A DNA stretch of 35,195 nucleotides from Bacteroidota bacterium (GTDB lineage: Bacteria; Bacteroidota; Bacteroidia; Chitinophagales; Chitinophagaceae): the NCBI GenBank assembly GCA_030706735.1, contig JAUZNZ010000041.1, positions 1 to 35,195 of the forward strand. The letters run 5' to 3'. Below are positions 1-7,123 of the stretch, piece after piece. Numbering within the stretch: the first letter of the stretch is position 1; each line of letters begins with the position of its first letter. The translations under genes and the position numbers were made by a program. The notes beneath the pieces are model-generated. The model was not told the origin of the DNA, did not search any database, and saw only the letters and a program-made list of their open reading frames with translations.

Positions 1-812
1 ATACGGATGCTTTTTTGCATGAAGGCGGTGTCTTCGAGCAGGAGGATCCCTGCCTGCTGCCAGTTCTCCCGCGGAATGAACCCTTTCATGTGCACTTCCA
101 GGGTAAAACAATCGCAAGGCACCTTATGCAATAACAGGTTTCTGACGATCTGTGGATGAGCAGGATCAGGCCAGTTGTCCCCCGGCATGGTAAAAAGGCT
201 CAGAGTCCCCCGTTGCTCTCCCCTTCTGGCCCAGTAAGACGTATCCTTGCCTTTGACGAACCACCCGCCGGCAAGGAGCGAGTCCTCGGCGACCGAATGG
301 AAATCGGCGGAAAAGGAACCCGATCCGCCGGCCCGGCGATAGAAAATCAGGACCAGGGAAATTGTCAGGAAAACAATACCCAGGAGCATCATTCGCAGGC
401 GACGCGTATTATTGGGAGCGCGCGGAGCAGACGTCTCCGGGTCGCCTGCTGCCGGGGCTGCGGCGTTCTCCCGAAACCATTGCTGTTTATAACGGAACCA
501 CCAGGAGAAATGATCCCCTTTCTGCCTTCTTTCCGCCTCCGATGCATAGGGCGCGCCCAGAACAAAGCGAGCCAGGGTATCCAGGGTGGCCAGCGATGGA
601 TTTTCCTGCCTGCCGGATGCGTCCTGAATGATAAAAAAGGAGTAATTCTTAATGCTCTTCCAGCCGACGGTCAGGCCGGTCTCATCGAAGACCCGATCCT
701 GCAATACTTTGCTTTCCGCCTCGGTCAGCGGCGCCTGTAACGGATAGCCGAAGCATTTCAAACAGGCTGCTTTGAAAAGACCCGCAAAAGCCAACTGATC
801 CAGCCTATCCAT
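1..812 (-). CDS. Single-pass membrane protein with C-terminal concanavalin-like (DUF1349/GH43-C type) domain, 3' end outside window
   Basis: The reverse strand is open from an ATG at 810-812 to the left edge (270 codons), so the C-terminus is missing. Residues 1-115 form a soluble, probably cytoplasmic region with no signal peptide and no named domain that I recognise. A low-complexity Ala/Pro linker follows (about 117-135), then one hydrophobic helix at 141-158 preceded by Arg residues. The outer part (from about 184) reads like the beta-sandwich found at the C-terminus of GH43 xylosidases and in DUF1349 proteins: GGWFVKGKDTSYWARRG, then DCFTLEVHMKG, then ENWQQAGILLLEDT. That the domain binds or senses a glycan is inference. 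The gene is divergent from the DUF5020 gene, with 112 bp between the two starts. Confidence 0.72.
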   Translation of the reverse strand, partial: MDRLDQLAFAGLFKAACLKCFGYPLQAPLTEAESKVLQDRVFDETGLTVGWKSIKNYSFFIIQDASGRQENPSLATLDTLARFVLGAPYASEAERRQKGDHFSWWFRYKQQWFRENAAAPAAGDPETSAPRAPNNTRRLRMMLLGIVFLTISLVLIFYRRAGGSGSFSADFHSVAEDSLLAGGWFVKGKDTSYWARRGEQRGTLSLFTMPGDNWPDPAHPQIVRNLLLHKVPCDCFTLEVHMKGFIPRENWQQAGILLLEDTAFMQKSIR

Positions 813-848
813 AGCGAAATATTATCCAGGCAATGACAACCAAAAATA

Positions 849-881
849 GAGAATTCCGTGAGAATTCCGTCGGGATTCCGG
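849..881. repeat. Three 11-bp tandem units in a divergent promoter region
   Basis: Two perfect copies of GAGAATTCCGT (849-859 and 860-870) are followed by a degenerate third copy, CGGGATTCCGG (871-881). The 11-bp period is about one helical turn, so the repeated ATTCCG cores lie on one face of the DNA. The array sits between the divergent starts at 812 and 925 and could be a regulator-binding site. That role is inference. Confidence 0.5.
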
Positions 882-924
882 CTTTCGGCTCGCGCTCCAA
901 AGAACTTGCAGGAAAAACAAGATC

Positions 925-1683
925 ATGAAAAGAACCCGCATTTGCACCGCCTGCCTGGTCCTCGGCCTCCTTGTCCTTTCAAAAAGTTCCAGCTCGCAGG
1001 AACTGCAGATCCATTATGATCCCAGGCATTCGCTCGATCCGGCCGGGAATGCACGCAATTTCGTGACTTTGTATTTCCAGTATTTCAGGCCTGCGCCGGA
1101 CTCGGCGACGACGTTCGTCAAACCCGGTTCTTTCCTGTTAAAGGTGCAGACCGATCTCAACGGAGAAAATAATAATATGGGGAAATCCTACCTCCAGGTC
1201 TCTCAGTCCCTCCGATGCTGGAAGCCGCGAATCTATCTTTCCCTGCAATACAGCGGCGGACTGGGCGTCACCGAACCGAAGCAGTACAGCTACTACATTG
1301 TCAACACGTTTAGTGCGGGAGCCGAGGTCCCTTTTCGTTTCAAGGGAGCCTGGCTAAGCTCCGTATTGAATTTTAAATGGGTTCCCTACGCAAGGCCGAG
1401 CCATGACTTTTTATATACCTTCTATTGGTGGAGAGGGTTTTTTCAATACCGGCTGGAATTTGCGGGAGATTTTTCTATTTGGACCGAGAACAAGGACCAT
1501 GGAGATGGGACGACCCCGGCCGATCCGGGAAAACGATGGTATTTTTTTTCCGAGCCGCAGGTTTGGATCCATGCCGGCAAATATCTTGCGTTGGGGAGCA
1601 AGATAAACATGTATTACCACGTCAATACGAACGAAGACCTTCTTCAGGCCTATCCGAGCCTTGCCGTCAGGGTCAAGTGGTAG
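925..1683 (+). CDS. DUF5020 family outer-membrane protein
   Basis: A 252-residue exported protein. The N-terminus is a signal peptide (MKRTRICTACLVLGLLVL) with likely cleavage before QELQ. The rest alternates hydrophobic and polar residues and is rich in Tyr, Trp and Phe, as expected for an outer-membrane beta-barrel. It ends in an aromatic residue (AVRVKW), as barrel proteins often do. Length and pattern fit the Bacteroidota DUF5020 family, which I recall as resembling nucleoside-channel (Tsx-like) barrels; its substrate is not known to me. The last 11 bp overlap the 3' end of the Old Yellow Enzyme gene on the other strand. Family call fairly secure, function not. Confidence 0.75.
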   Translation: MKRTRICTACLVLGLLVLSKSSSSQELQIHYDPRHSLDPAGNARNFVTLYFQYFRPAPDSATTFVKPGSFLLKVQTDLNGENNNMGKSYLQVSQSLRCWKPRIYLSLQYSGGLGVTEPKQYSYYIVNTFSAGAEVPFRFKGAWLSSVLNFKWVPYARPSHDFLYTFYWWRGFFQYRLEFAGDFSIWTENKDHGDGTTPADPGKRWYFFSEPQVWIHAGKYLALGSKINMYYHVNTNEDLLQAYPSLAVRVKW

Positions 1684-2752
1684 GGACTCTCTTCGCGCGT
1701 TCATATTGGACCGGCCAGGGTACATTGCGCAAGCCCAACTCGAATGCAGCGCGAAGCGGGAAATACGGGTCGCGCAGCATTTCGCGCGCCAGGAAGATCA
1801 GGTCGGCTTGTCCGCCCGACAGGATCGATTCTGCCTGAACGGCGTCGGTGATCAAGCCTACCGCGCCGGTCAGGATGCCCGTCGCCTCGCGTATGCCCTG
1901 CGCGAACGGCACCTGGTATGCGGGGCCGACGGGGATGCTGGCTTTGGCCATGAGGCCTCCCGATGAGCAGTCTATCAGATCGACGCCATGCTCTTTGAGC
2001 AAGGCCGCGAGGGCGAGCGAATCCGGCATCTGCCAGCCTCCCTCCACATAATCGGTCGCCGATATCCGGACGAACAGCGCATGACCGGAGGGCACGACGG
2101 CCCTGATGCCATCCACCACCTCCAGGAGCAGCCGCGTCCTGTTGGCAAAGTTGCCGCCGTAGCCATCTGTGCGGCGGTTGGATAAGGGCGATAGGAATTC
2201 GTTGAGCAGGTAGCCGTGCGCGGCATGGATCTCGATCACCCGGAAACCGGCAGCCCAAGCTCTTTCAGCCGCCGCGACGAAACCCCGGATAACGCGCCGG
2301 ATCTGTTCCGGCGTCAATTCCTCAGGCATTGCAACCTGTTCGCTGAAAGGCAATTTGCTCGGCGCCCAGGTCTGCCATCCACCCTCCTCCTCAAGGAGGA
2401 GACGATTGCCTTTCCAGGGTGAGGTCATACTGGCCTTTCGACCGGCGTGTGCCAGCTGAATGCCCGCTTCGCTTCCCTGGGCGTGCACGAACTGCACGAT
2501 CCGGCGCAGCTCCCCGATATGCTCGTCCTTCCAGATACCCAGGTCATCCGGGGTGATCCTTCCTTCAGGCAGGACGGCCGTAGCTTCAGTAAAGACCAGA
2601 CCGGCTCCGCCCACAGCCCTGCTGCCCAGATGGACAAAATGCCAGTCGTTAGCAAAACCGTCGTTGGAAGAATATTGACACATGGGAGAAACGACGATCC
2701 GGTTCTTTAGCGGGATATCGCGGATATGGAGGGGAGTGAATAGATGAATCAT
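1673..2752 (-). CDS. namA: NADH:flavin oxidoreductase, Old Yellow Enzyme family (YqjM/NamA-like)
   Basis: A 359-residue FMN-dependent ene-reductase that reduces activated C=C bonds with NAD(P)H. The TIM-barrel start FTPLHIRDIPLKNRIV is followed by SPMCQYSS. Its Cys25 and Tyr27 are the residues characteristic of the YqjM-type (thermophilic-like) subclass rather than classical OYE. The substrate-binding pair H176/H179 lies in IHAAHGYLLNEFLSP, followed by SNRRTDGYGG, a family hallmark. Arg229 in LFVRISATD is a likely FMN-phosphate or ring contact. The length is typical and no signal peptide is present, so it is cytosolic. It stands alone, divergent from modA (62 bp between starts) and convergent with the DUF5020 gene. 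The natural substrate cannot be read from sequence. Confidence 0.9.
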   Translation of the reverse strand: MIHLFTPLHIRDIPLKNRIVVSPMCQYSSNDGFANDWHFVHLGSRAVGGAGLVFTEATAVLPEGRITPDDLGIWKDEHIGELRRIVQFVHAQGSEAGIQLAHAGRKASMTSPWKGNRLLLEEEGGWQTWAPSKLPFSEQVAMPEELTPEQIRRVIRGFVAAAERAWAAGFRVIEIHAAHGYLLNEFLSPLSNRRTDGYGGNFANRTRLLLEVVDGIRAVVPSGHALFVRISATDYVEGGWQMPDSLALAALLKEHGVDLIDCSSGGLMAKASIPVGPAYQVPFAQGIREATGILTGAVGLITDAVQAESILSGGQADLIFLAREMLRDPYFPLRAAFELGLRNVPWPVQYERAKRVPTT

Positions 2753-2761
2753 GTACTATTG

Positions 2762-2793
2762 TTTGTTTTGGGGTAGGTTATGGCCTATTTTTA
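2762..2793 (+). promoter_or_regulatory. Candidate Bacteroidota promoter of the modABC operon
   Basis: TTTG at 2762-2765, a 20-nt spacer, then TATTTTTA at 2786-2793. This matches the phylum consensus TTTG-N17-23-TAnnTTTG except for the last base. Transcription would start near 2800, giving a leader of about 15 nt before the modA ATG at 2815. I see no molybdenum-cofactor riboswitch or ModE-type palindrome here. Confidence 0.55.
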
Positions 2794-2814
2794 TCGGGCG
2801 AAATAATTACAATC

Positions 2815-3630
2815 ATGTCCAAAAAAAGTTTGTTGTCGCCTGCATGCGTACTGGCCTTCGGACTGGCTATTCCATCCATTTTGTCGTTCAGTATTCCCGG
2901 GCAGCGCACACACACGACCTGGACGTCGGCGTCGGAGACGACTCCCGTCCTGGTGGCCGCGGCTGCGGACCTGCAATATGCCATGGACTCGCTGATCCAT
3001 GCATTCATCCAGGATAATCCCGGCGCCGCTGTTCAGGCGACCTATGGATCTTCCGGCAATTTTTTTGCACAGATCACCCATGGTGCACCCTTCGATCTTT
3101 TTTTCTCCGCCGATATGGACTATCCGCGCAAACTCGCTGAGCAAAAACTTGCCCTCGGACCCGTAAGGCCCTACGCCGTCGGGCAGATCGTGCTGTGGAG
3201 CAAACGGCTTGACCCTTCGCAGGAGAAAATGAACACACTCCTCAACAGCGCGGTCGGCAAGATCGCTATGGCCAACCCCGCTCATGCCCCGTACGGCAAG
3301 CGCGCACAGGAGAGCCTGCTTTATTACAAATTGTACGACCGGGTAAGGGACCGGCTTATTCTGGGTGAAAATATTTCGCAGACCGCCCAATATGCGGCGA
3401 GCGGAGCCGCAGATATCGGGATCATCGCCCTCTCTCTCGCCCGTTCACCGGCCATGCAACGGGAAGGCGGGAAATTTTGGGAGATCCCGGCCGGATCGCA
3501 TCAGCCCATGCAACAAGGCTGTATATTGCTGCAACATGCGAAGGGCAACGAGACGGCGCGAAAATTCCTGGATTTCATGTTCAAACCAAGGGCCGTCTCG
3601 ATCTTAAACGATTTCGGATTGGATGACTGA
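2815..3630 (+). CDS. modA: Molybdate ABC transporter, periplasmic substrate-binding protein
   Basis: A 271-residue binding protein that delivers molybdate (possibly tungstate) to ModB. After an N-terminal hydrophobic export segment (about 7-30), the mature part shows the ModA hallmarks: VLVAAAADLQYAM near the start, then TYGSSGNFFAQI and GAPFDLFFSADMDYP around the oxyanion site. These are followed by ANPAHAPYGKRAQE and later GENISQTAQYAASGAADIGI, the family's second binding lobe. It is the first gene of a tight three-gene operon: its stop overlaps the modB start (ATG at 3623, TGA at 3628-3630). Its own promoter candidate lies at 2762-2793. Confidence 0.93.
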   Translation: MSKKSLLSPACVLAFGLAIPSILSFSIPGQRTHTTWTSASETTPVLVAAAADLQYAMDSLIHAFIQDNPGAAVQATYGSSGNFFAQITHGAPFDLFFSADMDYPRKLAEQKLALGPVRPYAVGQIVLWSKRLDPSQEKMNTLLNSAVGKIAMANPAHAPYGKRAQESLLYYKLYDRVRDRLILGENISQTAQYAASGAADIGIIALSLARSPAMQREGGKFWEIPAGSHQPMQQGCILLQHAKGNETARKFLDFMFKPRAVSILNDFGLDD

Positions 3631-4330
3631 TCCGGCAAAACCATTCTCACTCATGACCGATATGGCGCCCATCTGGCTCAGCTTCCGGTTATCGCTGGTC
3701 ACCACGGCGGTGCTGCTGCTTATCGCCGTGCCGCTGGCGAATTGGCTTGCACACAGCCGGTTCAGGCTAAAGGTAGTGGCCGAGACGATCATCAGTCTTC
3801 CATTGGTACTGCCTCCTACGGTACTGGGCTTTTATCTTTTGCTGGCGTTCAGTCCCTCGAATGCCTTCGGGCAATTTCTCGACCGATATCTGGGGCTTCG
3901 GCTCGTATTCAGTTTTCCCGGGCTCGTCATCGCTTCCGTGCTGTATAGCCTCCCCTTTATGGTCAATCCCCTCCTGGCAGGGTTCAGGGCCCTGCCCTCC
4001 TCGTTGAGGGAAGCATCTGCCACGCTGGGCAAGTCCGGCGCATATACCCTGCTGAACGTGCTGTTGCCCAATATCCGGGGATCCCTGTTGACCGGCATTG
4101 TACTGAGCTTTGCCCATACCATGGGGGAATTTGGGGTCGTGCTGATGATCGGCGGAAATATACCGGGAAAAACAAGAGTAGCCTCGCTGGCGCTCTATGA
4201 CGAAGTGCAATCCCTGAACTATCACGCCGCCAACCGGTACGCCCTCATCCTGTTCGCGTCCTCTTTTATGATCCTGCTGCTCGTCTATCTTCTCAATCAT
4301 CATTTCAGCAAGGCCAATCCATTGCCATGA
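3623..4330 (+). CDS. modB: Molybdate ABC transporter permease
   Basis: A 235-residue inner-membrane permease with about five transmembrane helices. The cytoplasmic EAA loop that docks on the ATPase is clear: LREASATLGKSGAYTLLNVLLPNIRG, here cited by its ends as LREASATLG and LLPNIRG. It is followed by FAHTMGEFGVVLMIGG, the typical ModB C-terminal signature. The start overlaps the modA stop by 8 nt, so translation is probably coupled. An internal ATG at 3653 (MTDMAP) is an alternative start that would remove ten poorly conserved residues. The stop overlaps the modC start in an ATGA. Confidence 0.92.
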   Translation: MTDPAKPFSLMTDMAPIWLSFRLSLVTTAVLLLIAVPLANWLAHSRFRLKVVAETIISLPLVLPPTVLGFYLLLAFSPSNAFGQFLDRYLGLRLVFSFPGLVIASVLYSLPFMVNPLLAGFRALPSSLREASATLGKSGAYTLLNVLLPNIRGSLLTGIVLSFAHTMGEFGVVLMIGGNIPGKTRVASLALYDEVQSLNYHAANRYALILFASSFMILLLVYLLNHHFSKANPLP

Positions 4331-5235
4331 ATACTTATCTGAGCTGCCGCATCCGCAAGACCCTCCATACGGCCGCTGGCCATCGGCCGCTCGAACTTTC
4401 GTTCGAGCTGGAGCGGGGGAAACTGCTCGCCATACACGGACCTTCAGGCGCCGGAAAAACAACTTTGTTGAGGATCCTGGCCGGCCTGACAGATATCGAC
4501 GAGGGACATATAGCGGGAAATGGGGTGATCTGGAGAGATACGACATTGCGTGTGAATATTCCTGCCCGGAAGCGACCCGTCGGCATGGTCTTCCAGGACT
4601 TTGCTCTTTTTCCGCATCTGAACGTCCGGGAGAACCTGGAGTTCGCCTTGCCCTCCGGAGAGGATCCCCGGGTCATTCCCGAGCTGATCGGGCTCATGGA
4701 ACTGCAATCCTTGCAGCAAGCCCGCCCTGCCCAATTGTCCGGAGGACAACAGCAACGTGTAGCCCTTGGGAGGGCGATCGTGAGAAAGCCGGAACTTCTC
4801 TTGCTGGATGAACCTCTCTCCGCCCTGGACGATGAGATGCGTTCCCGGCTACAGGACTACCTGTTGCGTGCACATCGCCAATTCCATCTGACGACGATCC
4901 TCGTGAGCCACTCATTGCCTGAGATCTTCCGATTGGCCGATGAGGTCATCAGGCTGGATAAAGGCAGGAGCATTGGGAGAGGCACCCCCGCAGAGATTTT
5001 TCTGCAACAGGGATCGACCGACCCCTTTATGTTGGCCGGGGAAGTGATCGATATCCTTGATGAGGGCCCTTCGTTTACGATCAGCGTTCTATGCGCCAAT
5101 ACGTTGCTGCCGGTAAAAACGACTCCGGGGCAGGCAGCCAGGCTTCGCAAAGGGCAAAAAGTGATGATCAGCTCCGAATCATTCGAGCCCAGGATCCTGT
5201 TCATGAACGAAATGTCAAATAAATTTGACATTTAA
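4327..5235 (+). CDS. modC: Molybdate ABC transporter ATP-binding protein
   Basis: A 302-residue ATPase that energises molybdate import. All ABC motifs are present: Walker A GPSGAGKT (38-45), Q-loop Q90 in MVFQDFALFPHL, signature LSGGQQQRVALGRA (137-150), Walker B LLLLDEP (157-163) and H-loop H195 in VSHS. The part after residue 230 is short and holds only one TOBE-like segment (AGEVIDILDEGPSFTISV onward), whereas classical ModC has a longer C-terminal molybdate-binding region, so the protein is somewhat shorter than the usual 350 or so. It starts at ATGA shared with modB. Its last codons lie inside the palindrome of the next promoter. Confidence 0.92.
   Translation: MNTYLSCRIRKTLHTAAGHRPLELSFELERGKLLAIHGPSGAGKTTLLRILAGLTDIDEGHIAGNGVIWRDTTLRVNIPARKRPVGMVFQDFALFPHLNVRENLEFALPSGEDPRVIPELIGLMELQSLQQARPAQLSGGQQQRVALGRAIVRKPELLLLDEPLSALDDEMRSRLQDYLLRAHRQFHLTTILVSHSLPEIFRLADEVIRLDKGRSIGRGTPAEIFLQQGSTDPFMLAGEVIDILDEGPSFTISVLCANTLLPVKTTPGQAARLRKGQKVMISSESFEPRILFMNEMSNKFDI
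5210..5233. promoter_or_regulatory. Perfect 10-bp inverted repeat overlapping the -33 box (operator candidate)
   Basis: AAATGTCAAA (5210-5219), spacer TAAA, TTTGACATTT (5224-5233): a perfect palindrome spanning the modC stop codon and the -33 TTTG of the next promoter. It is AT-rich, with no GC-rich stem followed by a U-run, so it does not look like an intrinsic terminator. The nearest DNA-binding protein is the HTH regulator at 5709-5909, which this promoter would transcribe, so autoregulation is a reasonable inference. Confidence 0.6.
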
Positions 5236-5255
5236 TAAGACTTGTTTTACATTTG
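5224..5255 (+). promoter_or_regulatory. Consensus Bacteroidota promoter of the membrane protein/HTH pair
   Basis: TTTG (5224-5227), 20-nt spacer, TACATTTG (5248-5255): an exact match to the phylum consensus TTTG-N20-TAnnTTTG. The predicted start is near 5262, only about 10 nt before the ATG at 5272. It allows the downstream pair to be transcribed independently of modABC. Confidence 0.78.
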
Positions 5256-5261
5256 GTAAAA
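5245..5261. promoter_or_regulatory. Second inverted repeat spanning the -7 box
   Basis: TTTTAC (5245-5250), ATTTG, GTAAAA (5256-5261) form a 6-bp palindrome centred on the -7 element. Together with the palindrome at 5210-5233 it would let a repressor cover both promoter boxes. Binding is inference. Confidence 0.45.
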
Positions 5262-5271
5262 TAAACATTAC

Positions 5272-5712
5272 ATGAAACAGCGATTCTTATTCCCTTACTG
5301 GAGCCGATACCTGGGTTATGCCTGCATCTTGTTCCACATTCCGCTGATGGCCATGAAACATCTGGGAACGGGCAGGCAACTTCCGCCGGACGGTGGAATC
5401 CATGAAACGAATGGCGACCATCTGCTTTTCGCCGTTGCCTTTTTGCTGATGGTGATCGGCCTGATCCTGGTAGCCTTCTCCAAGGAAAAGATCGAAGACG
5501 AACAAATATCCCGCCTGCGCCTGGATTCATTGCAATGGGCGATCTACCTGAATTACGCGATCCTCATCGTCAGCCTGATCGCAACGGAAAATATGGGAAA
5601 TCATTTTATGCTGGCGATCGATACCTGGGTGCCCTTGCTTTTCTTCATCGTGCGCTTCCGGTGGATGATCTTCCGGCTCAATCTATCCATGAAATCAGAC
5701 CAACCATCATGA
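5272..5712 (+). CDS. Four-helix membrane protein paired with an HTH regulator
   Basis: A 146-residue integral membrane protein. Hydrophobic segments lie around residues 13-28, 50-67, 88-104 and 112-130, with a charged stretch (SKEKIEDEQISRLRLDSLQ) between the second and third. I do not recognise a named enzyme family. The gene is translationally coupled to a small XRE-type repressor (ATGA at 5709-5712), an arrangement common in Bacteroidota and Firmicutes where a short membrane protein of unknown role travels with a YozG-like regulator. Its start is 17 nt downstream of a consensus -7 box. A role as sensor or partner of the regulator is inference. Confidence 0.75.
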   Translation: MKQRFLFPYWSRYLGYACILFHIPLMAMKHLGTGRQLPPDGGIHETNGDHLLFAVAFLLMVIGLILVAFSKEKIEDEQISRLRLDSLQWAIYLNYAILIVSLIATENMGNHFMLAIDTWVPLLFFIVRFRWMIFRLNLSMKSDQPS

Positions 5713-5909
5713 AAAATACCATTCGCGTTCAGCGGGCCATAAAAGAGTTGACACAAGCCGATCTGGCGGCAAGGGTAAAGGTATCCAGGCAAACCATCAA
5801 TACCATCGAGAGCAATAAATATGTCCCTTCGACCGTGCTGGCTTTGAAGATCGCCAGGATCTTCGGCATTCCCGTCGAAGAGTTATTCATCCTGGAAGAA
5901 GGAGATTGA
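5709..5909 (+). CDS. Small XRE-family helix-turn-helix transcriptional regulator
   Basis: A 66-residue protein that is essentially one HTH_3 domain. The helix-turn-helix is visible in LTQADLAARVKVSRQTINTI, followed by ESNKYVPSTVLALKIARIFGIPVEELF, the usual pattern (quoted in part). The start chosen is the ATG at 5709-5711, overlapping the stop of the membrane protein; a longer frame that begins at 5535 lies inside that gene and its extra residues look nothing like the family. The probable target is its own promoter region, which holds two palindromes (5210-5233 and 5245-5261). The regulated signal is unknown. Confidence 0.88.
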   Translation: MKNTIRVQRAIKELTQADLAARVKVSRQTINTIESNKYVPSTVLALKIARIFGIPVEELFILEEGD

Positions 5910-5935
5910 GTTCAGCCTAAAAGCCCTTAATTTTA
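5906..5935 (+). promoter_or_regulatory. Promoter candidate of the FAD oxidoreductase
   Basis: TTG (5906-5908), a 19-nt spacer and TAATTTTA (5928-5935, last base off consensus). The predicted start lies near 5942, 14 nt before the ATG at 5956. The -7 box falls inside an inverted repeat (5915-5938). Confidence 0.42.
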
Positions 5936-5938
5936 GGC
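5915..5938. promoter_or_regulatory. 8-bp inverted repeat between HTH gene and FAD oxidoreductase
   Basis: GCCTAAAA (5915-5922), 8-nt loop, TTTTAGGC (5931-5938). It starts 6 nt after the HTH stop codon. No T-run follows on the plus strand, so it is a poor terminator; it could instead be an operator over the -7 box at 5928-5935. Confidence 0.42.
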
Positions 5939-5955
5939 CAACTAATCGTCTATCG

Positions 5956-7089
5956 ATGGTCTCGCCTTCCATTTGGGAAAAAGAAAGTTTTTATGCCCCT
6001 GCCGATATCGTCATCGCCGGCAGCGGTTTCGTAGGATTATGGTGTGCCTATTACCTGAGGCGGGCAGAACCTGGCCGGTCCGTGATGATCGTGGATCGCG
6101 GCGTCATCCCTACGGGAGCGAGCACACGCAATGCCGGCTTCGCCTGTTTCGGCAGCCTTACGGAACTGATCGCCGACTCGCGGCAGATGGGCGAAGGCAG
6201 GATGCTGGAGCTCGTGGAAATGCGCTATCGGGGGCTGAAGAGGATCCGGAAAACGTTCTCCGGCAAAGAGATCGGGTATAAGTCGTACGGAGGATTTGAA
6301 CTGATCGCCGGATCGGATCCCATGGACATGAATGCAGTCCGCAGCAGCATCGACTGGCTCAACCGCCAATTAAAGAAGATCACCAAAGAGCAAAAGACCT
6401 TTCGCCTGCAGGATGATAAAATTGCAGGGTTTGGTTTTGCAGGCATCAGTCACCTCATAGAGAACAGGACGGAGGGCCAGTTGCATCCGGGAAAGCTCTG
6501 CCTCGCTTTGCTGCGTCTGGTTCAATCCATGGGCGTCACTGTGTTGTCCAATACGGAGGTACTTCGTTACGAAAGGACGCCGGATAAACTTCTCTTGCAT
6601 ACGAACCACGCATTCACGCTATCTGCTAATAAACTGCTGATATGCACAAATGCGTTTGCCAGGCAGCTCCTGCCTCAGCTGGATGTCGAGCCGGCCAGAG
6701 GGCAGGTACTTGTGACGTCGCCCATTGCGAAGCTCCCCTTTAAAGGAACGTTCCACTATGACCAGGGATTCTATTATTTTCGCGATCTCGGGGACCGGGT
6801 ATTGCTTGGAGGCGCCCGCAACAAGGCGCCCGAAGCCGAGCACACAGACGAGATGGTGGTCACCGGGCAGATCCAGGCCGAGTTGGAACGAATGCTTCGC
6901 GATGTTATCCTGCCAGGACGGGACTATGCCATCGAACATCGCTGGAGCGGTATCATGGGGATGGGAAAAGAGAAACAGCCGATCCTTCAGCAAGTGGAGG
7001 AAGGCATCTATTGTGCCGTACGAATGAGCGGGATGGGCGTGGCGTTGGCGCCGGTCATGGGAGAGAGAGCCGCAGCCATGATGGAATAA
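5956..7089 (+). CDS. FAD-dependent oxidoreductase, DAO (glycine/D-amino-acid oxidase-like) family
   Basis: A 377-residue flavoprotein. The Rossmann dinucleotide-binding motif is ADIVIAGSGFVGLWCAYYL (G22-S-G24-F-V-G27), ending with an acidic residue after the second strand (MIVDRG). It is followed by the family's STRNAGFACFGS segment near the flavin. In the C-terminal half, FYYFRDLGDRVLLGGARN and HRWSGIMGMGKEKQPIL fit DAO/DadA-like enzymes, and MSGMGVALAPVMG is the closing FAD contact. No signal peptide is present, so it is cytosolic. The substrate is probably a secondary amine or amino acid, but the sequence does not show which. A separate promoter candidate precedes it. Confidence 0.85.
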   Translation: MVSPSIWEKESFYAPADIVIAGSGFVGLWCAYYLRRAEPGRSVMIVDRGVIPTGASTRNAGFACFGSLTELIADSRQMGEGRMLELVEMRYRGLKRIRKTFSGKEIGYKSYGGFELIAGSDPMDMNAVRSSIDWLNRQLKKITKEQKTFRLQDDKIAGFGFAGISHLIENRTEGQLHPGKLCLALLRLVQSMGVTVLSNTEVLRYERTPDKLLLHTNHAFTLSANKLLICTNAFARQLLPQLDVEPARGQVLVTSPIAKLPFKGTFHYDQGFYYFRDLGDRVLLGGARNKAPEAEHTDEMVVTGQIQAELERMLRDVILPGRDYAIEHRWSGIMGMGKEKQPILQQVEEGIYCAVRMSGMGVALAPVMGERAAAMME

Positions 7090-7123
7090 GATCAATCGCT
7101 TTCATTCACCTAAACATAAAGCC

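Noticed and set aside
2753-2814. Molybdenum-cofactor riboswitch before modA
   Set aside because: The predicted leader is about 15 nt, too short for any riboswitch, and the upstream sequence shows no conserved motif.
5535-5708. Longer frame of the HTH regulator
   Set aside because: The extra residues are a shifted reading of the membrane-protein gene and the HTH domain begins right after the ATG at 5709.
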